From: Arctopsyche grandis
Taxonomy: Eukaryota; Arthropoda; Insecta; Trichoptera; Hydropsychidae
DNA length: 64,000 nt
Assembly (NCBI RefSeq): GCF_051622035.1
Contig: NC_135362.1
Coordinates: forward strand, 27,463,001 to 27,527,000
Direction of reading: 5' to 3'
Both the position numbers and the translations under genes were made by a program. How positions within the stretch are numbered: position 1 is the first letter of the stretch; the number at the start of each line of letters is the position of its first letter. Below the pieces are notes generated by a model that did no database searches, was not told the origin of the DNA, and was given only the letters and a program-made list of their open reading frames with translations. Positions 24,831 to 34,700 of this stretch are shown piece after piece.

Positions 24831-25715
24831 TTATTTTGATTCGTGTATCAATTCCTTTCTGAAGTCACCCATTGAAATCAACGGGCACAACACTAGTTCG
24901 CTATATAAATCTTAAATTTCTATTATTTGAAATTCAATAACATTTTCAAAACGTTCGATAACCTTTAGATAAAATAATTTTTATAAAAAAATAAATAAAT
25001 AGACGATTATAGTTTTTATTATATATGTATATTTGAAGGTATATATATAGATTTACAATTTTTACAAGACAACTTCAAAAATATCACAATCAAAAAAAGA
25101 AAATTTAAATACCATAAGAATTCTAAGGCACTTATTATAGTTAACCACACATCGATAACGAATGTGCGTAAAATATAACATATATATTTACATATAAATA
25201 TATTTATATAAGCCTTTGAGGAAAACGTAGATATACTTATTGCTATGGAAAACATCATAAAATGCAATTATTTCAACAGTGCAACGATAAATGCTTTGAT
25301 TTACATAACGATAAAGACGTATAATATATATATTTTTTTCTTTTACAGCACAGCAGTCTTACAAAATATGAAAACATTCATAGTATACATAATATTAAAA
25401 GGAAGACTATTACGATTATTAAAGAGTCATATATCAAAAGATAATGTTTCAATCAGCACCGATTTTTTGTTTCAACAAGATTCATTTGTAGAGTTATTAC
25501 AACACCAATCGCAACATGAGAAGGAACGGCTCGAACCATACAGAGACTCAAATGAACAGGATAAGTCGACTGTACAATAAAAAAGATAATGCTTGACTCC
25601 TCGTAACTGGATATACAATGTACATTAGTTTCATATTGCCGGATAAATCTTGTATATGTTAGAATTGAGATTCGAGCCGATCCATTCGTCATGATGTAGC
25701 TATGAGTATATTGAT
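24831..25715. other. AT-rich intergenic DNA
   Basis: A 111-codon frame at 25245-25580 and an opposing one lack family features; I do not call them. It lies between repeats and the 3' end of the minus-strand membrane-protein gene. Confidence 0.35.
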
Positions 25716-25721
25716 TTTATT
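25716..25721 (-). terminator. polyadenylation signal of the membrane-protein gene
   Basis: On the minus strand AATAAA lies about 43 nt after the stop codon at 25764, consistent with a short 3' UTR. Confidence 0.5.
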
Positions 25722-25763
25722 GTCATAGAATATGCTATACTAATTAATTAGGATTGTACACGA

Positions 25764-26639
25764 TCAGTCGTTGTACATGCCGTCTATCAAATAATCCATT
25801 CTTCGATAGTGACGATTGCGCCACGCTTCTTTGCCGCGACGGATCGCTTGATAGCCTACTAAGGCGATTAAAGGCACTGCAAATATCGTAATGACTATGG
25901 GCAAGATAAAACGGGGCTCTTTACTCGGCACGCTGTGAAAGTACGACTGGAAGAATGAGGGATCCTCTTGCACCTCGTATCTAGGAGCTTCGGGTAGTTT
26001 GGAATATTCGCTAGCGGGTTGGGCGGATTCTGCTTTCGTGACTTCAACTTTTGGTTCGACTGCAATTTCACTCGTAGGGCTCGAGCTAGGGGCGTTGGAA
26101 GTTTTTTCTTTCGCTACCACGATAGGAACCGGGGGGATTGGAGAAATTTCATCAGCGCCGCTGGTGATCAAAGGTTTCTTTGGAATTGGTTTTTTAGTCG
26201 TGGTAGAGGACACTACAGTGGTGCTTTTCGCTTCTGGTTTCGTCGGCGGTTTAACATCAGTGTTATTGCTCTCTATTTTTACCAGCGGTACTTTGATGTC
26301 TTCTATGCTTACGCCTTTTCTGGCGTGAACTGAAGATGTGACCGGTTGGACGTGTGGGGCTTCGGTAGATACTGTTGAAATGTTCAAAGGTAATTTTACG
26401 TCTAATTTTGGATGTTCGCCCTCCATGAAGATTGGAGGTGGGACGACTCCGACTGAAGCATTGACAGGGTTCGATATTAGTATTGGGTTTGAGGTTGTGG
26501 CGTTTGCGATTGATGGTGAGGAAGATGGCGATGAAGAGCCTTCGCGGACTGGTGTTAAGGCCGGAGCATATATGGGCGATATTAGCATAAGAAAAGTGGG
26601 TAAAAGGAGCCAACGGGCTATCGGGGGCGTAGTCTTCAT
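25764..26639 (-). CDS. uncharacterised type I single-pass membrane protein
   Basis: Single-exon gene on the minus strand, not recognised by name. The frame is open from 26702, but the ATG at 26639 gives a good signal peptide: a short basic start followed by a run of Leu, Phe and Ile to about residue 27. I chose that start (291 aa). The middle is a long Pro/Ser/Thr/Val/Lys-rich extracellular stretch with repeated PIPPVP-, TTVVSSTTTKK- and SSSPSSSPS-like patches, likely O-glycosylated and disordered. A conserved-looking block (about residues 210-243, with YEVQEDPSFFQSYF) precedes a transmembrane helix at about 244-266. A basic cytoplasmic tail of 25 residues, rich in Arg and Tyr, ends in DGMYND. 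The order signal, mucin-like stalk, membrane helix and short tail suggests a surface protein. Frames on the other strand here are shadows. I am sure it is coding; the function is unknown. Confidence 0.75.
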   Translation of the reverse strand: MKTTPPIARWLLLPTFLMLISPIYAPALTPVREGSSSPSSSPSIANATTSNPILISNPVNASVGVVPPPIFMEGEHPKLDVKLPLNISTVSTEAPHVQPVTSSVHARKGVSIEDIKVPLVKIESNNTDVKPPTKPEAKSTTVVSSTTTKKPIPKKPLITSGADEISPIPPVPIVVAKEKTSNAPSSSPTSEIAVEPKVEVTKAESAQPASEYSKLPEAPRYEVQEDPSFFQSYFHSVPSKEPRFILPIVITIFAVPLIALVGYQAIRRGKEAWRNRHYRRMDYLIDGMYND

Positions 26640-27032
26640 GTTAGAGCCCCGAGAAAATGCACTTATCACAATAATATCGACGACCCACAGCCGGAGCCCC
26701 ACACCCAGCTGTCACACGGGCCCCAAAACAGCACCTGACGTTTACACAGTATAACCAATTGTACATAATATCATTAAAAAATTCGTATTATTCGTATTCA
26801 AGATATGGTATAATTCGAATTTTCATATATTTTAAATTTAAAAAAATCATTATTAAGCTATGTAGATTTATTAAGTGAAATCGTGTAATTCAGCAAACAA
26901 GTACAATATAAGTGAAAAACCCTTCCAAGTTATTTTTATTAGTATTCAAAATTGTGGTGATAGTTAACAAACCTACTTATAGCTACATATATACATCTAA
27001 TAGAGAAGTACCGATACAGGGTTTTGTATATA
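26640..27032. other. upstream region of the minus-strand membrane-protein gene
   Basis: Presumed 5' UTR and promoter, reading the minus strand. The first 110 bp (26640-26750) are GC-richer and open in several frames, then the DNA becomes AT-rich. No clear TATA box or initiator. Confidence 0.3.
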
Positions 27033-27040
27033 AAATGAAC

Positions 27041-27240
27041 GGTAATTGGATTATTAGTCACATTGCGGTGGTCACTGAACACAGCCGAATTGGTCCCCAC
27101 TCGCAGGAAGGTGATCAAACTCGACCATGTCGTATAGCGAGCCGCCACAATAGTTATTGTTAGTATGATGGACTTTTTGGCTGCCAGATGTTCCGTTATA
27201 GTGATTTTAGTGACTTTTGTGACCAATGATCACCGAACCA
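27041..27240 (-). mobile_element. hAT-type MITE family G, perfect 8-bp TSD
   Basis: Left GGTAATTGGATTATTAGTCAC, right GTGACCAATGATCACCGAACC, the reverse orientation of the copies at 31119 and 35293. AAATGAAC is repeated exactly at 27033-27040 and 27241-27248. The 200-bp interior keeps CTGCCAGATGTTCCGTTATA. Non-coding. Confidence 0.92.
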
Positions 27241-27355
27241 AAATGAACTGATGTAAATCATTAACTTTAAATTATACTTTTTTTTGTTTGATATATATTT
27301 TTTTTTATGTATGAATACATACTTGAAACTTACGTACTTATAGAGGAAAAGAACC

Positions 27356-28165
27356 GTAGGAATCTCGTCATCGTCATCGTCATCGAAACATTCGAGAATA
27401 TTCCGCAACAACAAACCACATTCCTTGCAGAACTCACACACGTAAACAAGCGGAACGAAACCCAGATGACGCACACCTGCAGTCATTATATTAAACTCAA
27501 GCGGAACGCCCCTACCAGTCGAGTGGAACCAAAACGGTCGAAACACGCCGCCACCATTAAACTACATCGAGCGGAACGGCGCCAATCATTCCAGAAAATT
27601 CTACCCCTCGACAAAAGCAAATTCCTCGCTTACGCATCAACAACCACATGCGCTTACGCATCAACAACCACTTCCGCCAATCGTTCCAGAAAATTCTACC
27701 CCTCGACAAAAGCAAATTCCTCGCTTACGCATCAACAAACCACCACCATCGGTCAGGTGATTCCAGAAACACTATAAAAGGAGGTACAACCCAAACAACG
27801 CCAGTCGACCCACAACAGCAAGCGTCGACACACAGCACCAGACCAGTCGACCCACAGCAGCAAGCGTCGACACACAGCAGCAGACCAGAAACCTTCTGAA
27901 CATAGCCGAACAACGAGCCAGCAACACACTGCCGCATCCAGAGACCTTCTGAACATAGCCGAACGACGAGCCAGCAACACACTGCCGCATCCAGAGACCT
28001 TCTGAACATAGCTGAATGCCGAGCCAGCGACACTACCATATCCAGAGACCGCTGAACGACATACTTTTGCCCACAAATATAATACCTTTGTACAACCATA
28101 GGCAAACAATAAAACTTTATAAAACTAGCACAACAGTGTTTCGTTAGGCTGGGATACGGTCAACA
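27356..28165 (+). mobile_element. solo LTR (family shared with 51408-52185)
   Basis: About 810 bp matching 51408-52185 from GTAGGAATCTCGTC to GGGATACGGTCAACA. LTR signals on the plus strand are a TATA box CTATAAAAGG (27772-27781) and AATAAA at 28109-28114, followed by a short U5-like end TGTTTCGTTAGGCTGGGATA. Internally it has tandem units: the CCAGAAAATTCTACCCCTCG block twice, and CGAGCCAGCAACACACTGCC units about three times (27912-28040). No internal retrotransposon genes flank it, hence solo. Open frames inside come from the tandem units. Confidence 0.7.
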
Positions 28166-28194
28166 CTTACCTACAGAACGATACTTAACAAGGT

Positions 28195-28712
28195 AGATCT
28201 GATCAGGGCTGACTTTGTGAAAACTGTATTCGAATCATTGCGAGCTGCGGGTGTCAAAAGGATTAGACGGGCTTCATTGTGGAAGTCAGAAGACAGGAAA
28301 GTTACAACTCCCAGACATGAGGAAAGCAACGAGAAATTGTAAACTAATCAAATGAACGCCTGAACCCTCAATTTGACCTAGTGATGTTTGATTGTTTGAC
28401 ATAATGTGCATGATAGGGAGAGGCAGGGAACTTGTTTCTGTCAGCAAGCGGAGAAAGATGGAGTAGCTTGGACACACGATACGGGGTCCAAAATACGAAT
28501 TTCTCCATTTGATAATAATGGAGAAAATAGGAGGTAGAAAATGGATTGGTAGAATGTTGTCTTGACTTCAAAACATGCGCATGTGGCGCGATATCAGCGC
28601 TGAAGAACTGTTCCGAGCCGCTAAAGACCGATGCGGATATCTGCAAATAATCGACGAGGTGGTCGCCAACGTTCGGATGCGGACAAAGAATTAGGAAGAA
28701 GAAGAAGAGAAA
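28195..28712 (+). mobile_element. 5'-truncated LINE 3' end
   Basis: Broken C terminus of an endonuclease-reverse transcriptase: KRRKMEYLGHTIRGPKYEFL-like text, then GRKWIGRMLS, then AEELFRAAKDRCGYLQIIDE. Stops and shifts lie between them. A (GAA)-rich tail follows at about 28693-28711. Part of it (CATGATAGGGAGAGGCAGG) matches the minus-strand LINE at 50050-51120. Confidence 0.75.
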
Positions 28713-28849
28713 AATACAAAAATATAGGCACTGCGACTGAGATCTGTATACATTGAGTATTAATAATGCAATGTTTACATACAATAAAACTAATTACAAT
28801 AAAAAAAAGTTTTTTAAAAACATACCTCTTGTATAATTTGTATATAAAA

Positions 28850-29130
28850 TTATTATTTTGAATAAAAACACCAATATTTTTTTTAACTGCCGTCATCTAT
28901 GTATGTATAAAATTAATGACCACCAACTGTCACCGAGATTAAAAATCTTCGGACCTGAAATGCTTCTTATACGATATTTTATCTCTATCGTAATGGTGGA
29001 GGCTCCATTTACTTATATTGATGACCAAAATGAGCAATATGGCAAAATATGAAAACTATCGGATAAGAGGCAAATTTTTTCCTGAATTTTAATCGTAAGT
29101 GAAACGTAAAGGAGGTATGTATGTAATAAT
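28850..29130 (+). repeat. dispersed repeat F, copy 1
   Basis: Matches the reverse complement of 46340-46640. Shared pieces include GATATTTTATCTCTATCGTA, CCATTTACTTATATTGAT, AAAATGAGCAATATGGCAAA and CGGATAAGAGGCAA. Non-coding; class unknown. Confidence 0.8.
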
Positions 29131-29279
29131 AAAAATAAATGCGAAGTTGAAGTCGGGGTCGCTGAAGTTTTTAACAACTCCAACTTCAGCTGAACTGCAA
29201 ACTTTCAAATTAAATTCACGTTGTAACGATGCGTTTACGCGTGGATGCGCTGCTCTCGCTATGGGAGAAACAGTTGGGC

Positions 29280-29815
29280 GTAGAGCGTCGTCCTTCCAGA
29301 AATAGCGTATTATGGGGAAACGTTGACTAACCTGGGATAATTTAAATAGTCGGGAAGGTTCCTGACTGCAAATCGTCTCGTAGATAGTAGCTTTCCACGT
29401 GGGCTGGAACAGCTGGTTCTCCGGTCCTCTGGTCAGTCCTCTCGTACGGCTAACGTTTCTCCAGAAACGGCGTGAGGAATACAGGAGACGTTGTGCTGGT
29501 ACTCAGGGGAGGGAGTGCTGATGCACTCGACCTCACAGCGCGTTCTCCAGCAAGAGGGTGGACCTCTGGCTCCGTTCGCGAGGGGAACGGACGCGGGGGA
29601 GGTCGCAGGGAAGGTCCTTCCCCGGTGGCTGCCGGGATGCGAGGCTCCGGCCTCGTCTGCTTTTCCCGCGACAGGAGTTTATCTCTGGGCTGCCACTCGA
29701 AATAAAAGGCGAGTGCTGCCCTATGGGACCGCGGGGAGAACGTCGCGTTACATCGTGGCTTATAACTAAACCCTCTGTAGAGATATAGCACGACTTGTGG
29801 TATCACCTATTTCCC
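29280..29815. other. GC-rich block of unknown origin
   Basis: About 500 bp clearly richer in G and C than everything around, open in several frames on both strands. It ends just before an LTR-like segment. It could be the internal or 5' UTR part of a retrotransposon. I find no recognisable protein motif. An 11-bp match to the sarcin-ricin loop of 28S rRNA (TCCTCTCGTAC) is too short to mean rDNA. Confidence 0.35.
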
Positions 29816-29829
29816 TCATCGAACTTAAT

Positions 29830-30240
29830 CTGTACAAATGACATCATCGTGTCCTCTTCTCGTACACGAAAGTTAGCCGTGGCCGAAATACTTCGTTCAG
29901 CTTACCCATAAAGGCGATTCGACTAGCTCCAGATACGCAATCACGAGTACACGGGAAATCCCAAGGATACGCAACTACGCATCAAACATCGAACACAAAG
30001 GAAGACCTCGACCCCGTCTGAATCTTCCAGAACGTGATCTCACCAGCCCAGCTACGCGTTGCTCAAGCAACACCTTTATAAACCAGTGCATCGTCCCCAG
30101 ATGCCAGTGAGCTTCAGGAACTCGACCTAGCTCGTTCCAGTGAATCTATTACATACAAATACACCTGTATTAATCGAGTAATAAAGATCCTCTTCAAAAT
30201 TCAACTGAATTTCCATAGGCTGGGAAACGGTCCAAAACCC
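29830..30240 (+). mobile_element. possible solo LTR of a second family
   Basis: Layout recalls the LTR at 27356-28165: a TATA-like CTTTATAAACC (30070-30080), then AATAAAG (30179-30185), then an end CATAGGCTGGGAAACGGTCC resembling TTAGGCTGGGATACGGTCAA. The left border is not defined. Confidence 0.4.
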
Positions 30241-31110
30241 TCAACCCCCCCTATACCTCATTAATTATTATATCGTTTCTCCAACTTATAGGAGGAAACG
30301 AGAACCGATGGATCATAATATAAATTAAACCTACAACTTGTGCTGAAGCTTAAAAAATCATCACTTTCCGACGACTTTTCACGTAGGCAAGCAACGAAAC
30401 TGGAAATGCTACAATCAATTAACCACTTGTTGCTTCAATATATCATATAATGCTTTGATTGTATAATGTTGACAACTGGTTGAGAAATGCTGGTCGGAAA
30501 AGAATTGGCGAGTGGCCAATCAAGTCAGTGTCTGACATTAGTTTGCCCTGGCGATTAAACTTCGTTGTCGTCTCGATTGTTTCCTTCTTCAGCTCCGAGG
30601 AAACCCTTTACAAAAAGAAAAAAACGACCGCAGCGCTCTCTGTAGGAGCACTATATCAATTAAACATAACCTCCAAACATAATATTATTAAAATCAATCA
30701 AATTTAACTATCGTGTCAATAAACTTCAATACAACATACACACGCAAATTTTTAAATTCTAAGCTGTAATCTATATATAATTGCAAACAAATTACCAATA
30801 CACACATATTCATAATCACATCCCGTTTATAATGCATGTAAACATGCACATACATGTGACAATTTATGATGTCTATAAATAACAAATGGATTTTAGCCGA
30901 CATAAATACAGTTGATTTCAACGAGTATTGTTTTCAATAGTAAATTTTATATTTCACATAACAAAATATATTTTGCACATAAATTGATAAATCGCCATAC
31001 GATATATGGTTACTAACATTTTTATTATCGACTATAAGGGCGAAAACACACTGAGAGGCACGCGGCACGTGGTTTTTTTACCATGCAAAAAAACCCAAGC
31101 ATGCCTAGCC
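30241..31110. other. AT-rich intergenic DNA, no gene seen
   Basis: Short frames only (30459-30707 plus, 30694-30921 minus), without motifs. Confidence 0.35.
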
Positions 31111-31118
31111 ATCCCTGA

Positions 31119-31323
31119 GGGTTCGGTGATTACTGGTCACAAATTACTCGTCACAAAGTCACTAAAATCTCTATAACGGAACATCTGGCAGCCGAAAAGT
31201 CCATCATACTAACGATAACTATCATAGTAACGAGAACTTGAGTGCCAAATATTGTGTATTCGCGATTTTCGTGGCAAAAATTGTCTTTGTGACCACCCCA
31301 ATGTGACGAATAGTCCAATTACC
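31119..31323 (+). mobile_element. hAT-type MITE family G, perfect 8-bp TSD
   Basis: Left GGGTTCGGTGATTACTGGTC, right TGTGACGAATAGTCCAATTACC, 205 bp. ATCCCTGA occurs at 31111-31118 and 31324-31331. The interior has TAACGGAACATCTGGCAGCC as in the copy at 35293. It lies about 450 bp upstream of the first coding exon of the phosphorylase kinase gene. Confidence 0.92.
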
Positions 31324-31793
31324 ATCCCTGAGGCACGCAGTCCTGAAAATATATCCCCCTGGAGTGTTTATAGATGTAAGCTTCACAGTGATTGATAGCG
31401 GTTAATCACATATTTGGAGAAATGTAGGAGAAACTTGTAGAAATAATAAGATCGTACGAATTAACAATGAACTGGGAACGCCTTTTCTTGACTCGAAGCC
31501 AAGAAGACGTGCCGTGCCGTTCATTTCAATGTGTTTTCGCCCTAAATCATAAGCAGGGCTTTTTTCCAGTACTAATTTATCATTAAAAATAATTCAATCT
31601 GTTAGCTGAACTACTTACCTTTTTTATTTTCAATTCTCATATCTATCTAAAGTTCAATTCTCTATATTCCAATAGTAAATTTACTGATCGCATCTCTTCA
31701 CAAAGAATATGTTGAATACGTGTTCCAATTTGAATTGTGCAAAGTAATATTTTATCTGTCTCCTACTGTTTGTGCAGAAACTATTGTGCAAAG

Positions 31794-34700
31794 ATGAGGA
31801 GTCGGAGCAATTCGGGGGTGCGCCTCGACTACTATCAACGAGTCGTCCACCGACTCATGATGAACCACCAACAACCCGTAACAGGCTTATTTCCAGCGAG
31901 TCCGACAAATGATCATGCATGGATTCGTGATAACGTTTACTGCATTCTAGCAGTATGGGGCCTTTCGATGGCGTATAAAAAGATCGCTGATCAAGACGAA
32001 GACCGAGCTAAAGCATACGAACTGGAGCAGAGCTGTGTCAAGCTAATGAGAGGTACCATTATAAAAAATTCGGATGTGACCAACCCATGACTTTATGTAT
32101 GTATTTGAGGAATATATAGGAAGGTCACAAAACAAAATGCGATAATTAAACATACATACACGTTCACACATACCGGTTATTTTAGCATTATCAATACAAA
32201 TTGAGCGCAAATGTAGGGAAACTTACACAAGACGAAAGTTCTACTTCCGGATATCGGATTTTGTTCTAAATTTTTTTATTACTTAAAATCACTATGAATA
32301 TTATACATATTAAATGTCAAGAAAATAAAATTAATTTAATAGGTCAAAATAAGATAATTAAATATTGTTTTAAAAAAAATTACTACTTCCGGTTTACGAA
32401 TTCTGAGCAAAATCTTATCAACTCTAAGTTAGTACATAAAGAATAGAAATAAAAATTTTCAGCTTGATACGTTCAGGAGTGTGGAAGAAATCGTGGTCAC
32501 AACATTTTTTACTTTTTTAAGAGGAATAAATCCCACTTATGGTTTATTAAATTTAGTGATTTTTTTTTATTTTCATCACATTGATTCAAGAATTATACAT
32601 GAATTTTTTCGTGAAGAGCACACATGTTTAAGGGGTCGAAAAAAATAGTGGAAGAAAAATCGAACAAGAGTAAACTGCCACTTTCGGTTGACGGATGCTT
32701 ACCAAATTTTATACATAACTTGGTATTAAGCTTAAACTTCTAGATATTAAATTTCAGTTCAATAAACCAATAGATTTCTGAGAAAAACATAAAAAAACCT
32801 CGATTCTCTAGAGTAAAAGTACTACTTCCGGTTTAAGAAAAAATATTTAAAAAATATTGGGGTATAAAGTTTACAATTTCTATTACATGCAAAAAAAATT
32901 TAATTCAAATTTAATTTAAATTTAATTCAAAAACTTAAAAAAAGAGGACACTTATAAGGAAAGATACCATTTCCGGTCAACTTAAAAATTTGAAAAAAAT
33001 TTACGTCGTATTGATAAGAATTCCAGTAATCGATACTAAGTTTCAGATCGATAGGACTAACGGTGTTCAAAAAATCCCCAAAATACACAGCCACACACAC
33101 ATTTTTTCTAGTTCATGAAAACGTGATCAGTGATCGATTCCGAGTTCGAATTTTAGCATGATCACAAAAAATTCATCTATTTTTACCACGTACATAGATA
33201 AAGTAAAAAATAATGAAGTGATATCTTATTCACCATCAAATTTATATATTTATTTTTATTTTACAGGATTGTTGATGGCAATGATGCAACAGAAGCAAAA
33301 AGTAGAGGATTTTAAAACTTCACAGAATCCGTTGGATTCTTTGCACGCTAAATACTCATCGATAAATGGCAGCACCGTAGTCGGAGACCAAGAATGGGGT
33401 CACTTGCAGATCGATGCTGTGTCTTTGTATTTGTTAGTTTTAGCTCAGATGACGGCGTCAGGTCTTCAAATTATATTTTCACTAGACGAAGTTGCATTCA
33501 TTCAAAATTTAATATTTTATATCGAGTCTGCGTATTGTATTCCGGACTATGGTGTTTGGGAAAGAGGTGATAAAACCAATCACGGTTTTCCGGAATTGAA
33601 CGCCAGTTCTATCGGAATGGCCAAGGCTGCTTTAGAAGCTATGAACGAGCTCGATCTATTCGGCGCTAGAGGTGGACCTTCTAGTGTTATTCACGTACTG
33701 GCCGATGAAGCTCAGAAATGTCAAGCAGTGTTACAATCAATGCTGCCTAGAGAGTCGAACAGTAAAGAGCTCGACTCCGGTCTGCTGGCTATAATCAGCT
33801 TTCCGGCTTTTGCCGTTGACGATCCTCAGCTGATCGAAAAGACCCGCGACGCTATTGTTAACAAGCTGCGAGGTAAATACGGATGTAAGCGTTTTCTAAG
33901 AGATGGTCACAAAACTCCCAAAGAAGATCCGAACAGATTGTACTATGAGCCGTGGGAATTGAGGATGTTTGAGAATATCGAATGCGACTGGCCGTTGTTC
34001 TTTTGCTATCTTGTCATTGATTATTGTTTCGAAGGCGATAAGCAGTCCATAGGCGAATATTCCCAGAAGTTGGATGAGATATTGATCAAGGGCGAGGATG
34101 GTATGAAGCTGGTCCCGGAATTGTATGCAGTTCCAGCTCACAAAGTAGATGCTGAGTATAAAGATCCGGGTAGCCAAGAGAGAATTCCACTCGGACGATG
34201 TCCGTTCTTGTGGGGCCAATCTTTATACATTTTAGGAAAGCTTTTACAAGAGGTATTATTAACTTTAAAGCTTATAATGTATGGGGCAAAGTAGCTAAAA
34301 AATAACACAGGAATATATAAGTGAAGATTCAAAGGTGAAACTTCGTAGTGATCAGACTTGTCATTTGACTCTTGTGTCATTTTTTGGCCTTTTAAAAGAT
34401 TGTCACGGTTGGGACGAGAGTTCATCTCAATACCGGGATCAATCTTAGTCTAAAAAATACATACATACATATATTTATGCACTAGGGATTCCAAAAATAC
34501 CGATATTTGTCAATATCGGTACTACCGAAAATTTTTCCACTGCCGATCAGTGAGTGTTGAAACTTTTTTTGTGAATAATTGAAGAATTTTTGTGTGGAAG
34601 TGATGGTTGTAGCTTTTAATTATTATATGTATATGTATTAAAATAATTGTCGAGTGAAAATAATAGGCTTACCATTGTTAACAATCAGTTATAAATCAAT

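Noticed and set aside
26338-26754. 138-codon plus-strand frame and other frames opposite the membrane-protein gene
   Set aside because: Shadows of the low-complexity minus-strand gene, which has the signal peptide and membrane helix.
27307-28109. Several 100-156 codon frames
   Set aside because: They arise from tandem units of the solo LTR and are open on both strands; no retrotransposon protein motif.
29440-29452. TCCTCTCGTAC resembles the sarcin-ricin loop of 28S rRNA
   Set aside because: Only 11 bases match; the surrounding sequence does not follow 28S rRNA, so no rRNA gene is called.
33158-33266. The open frame upstream of kinase exon 2 as coding
   Set aside because: It is intron ending in a polypyrimidine tract and TTTTACAG; similarity to the kinase subunit begins right after it.
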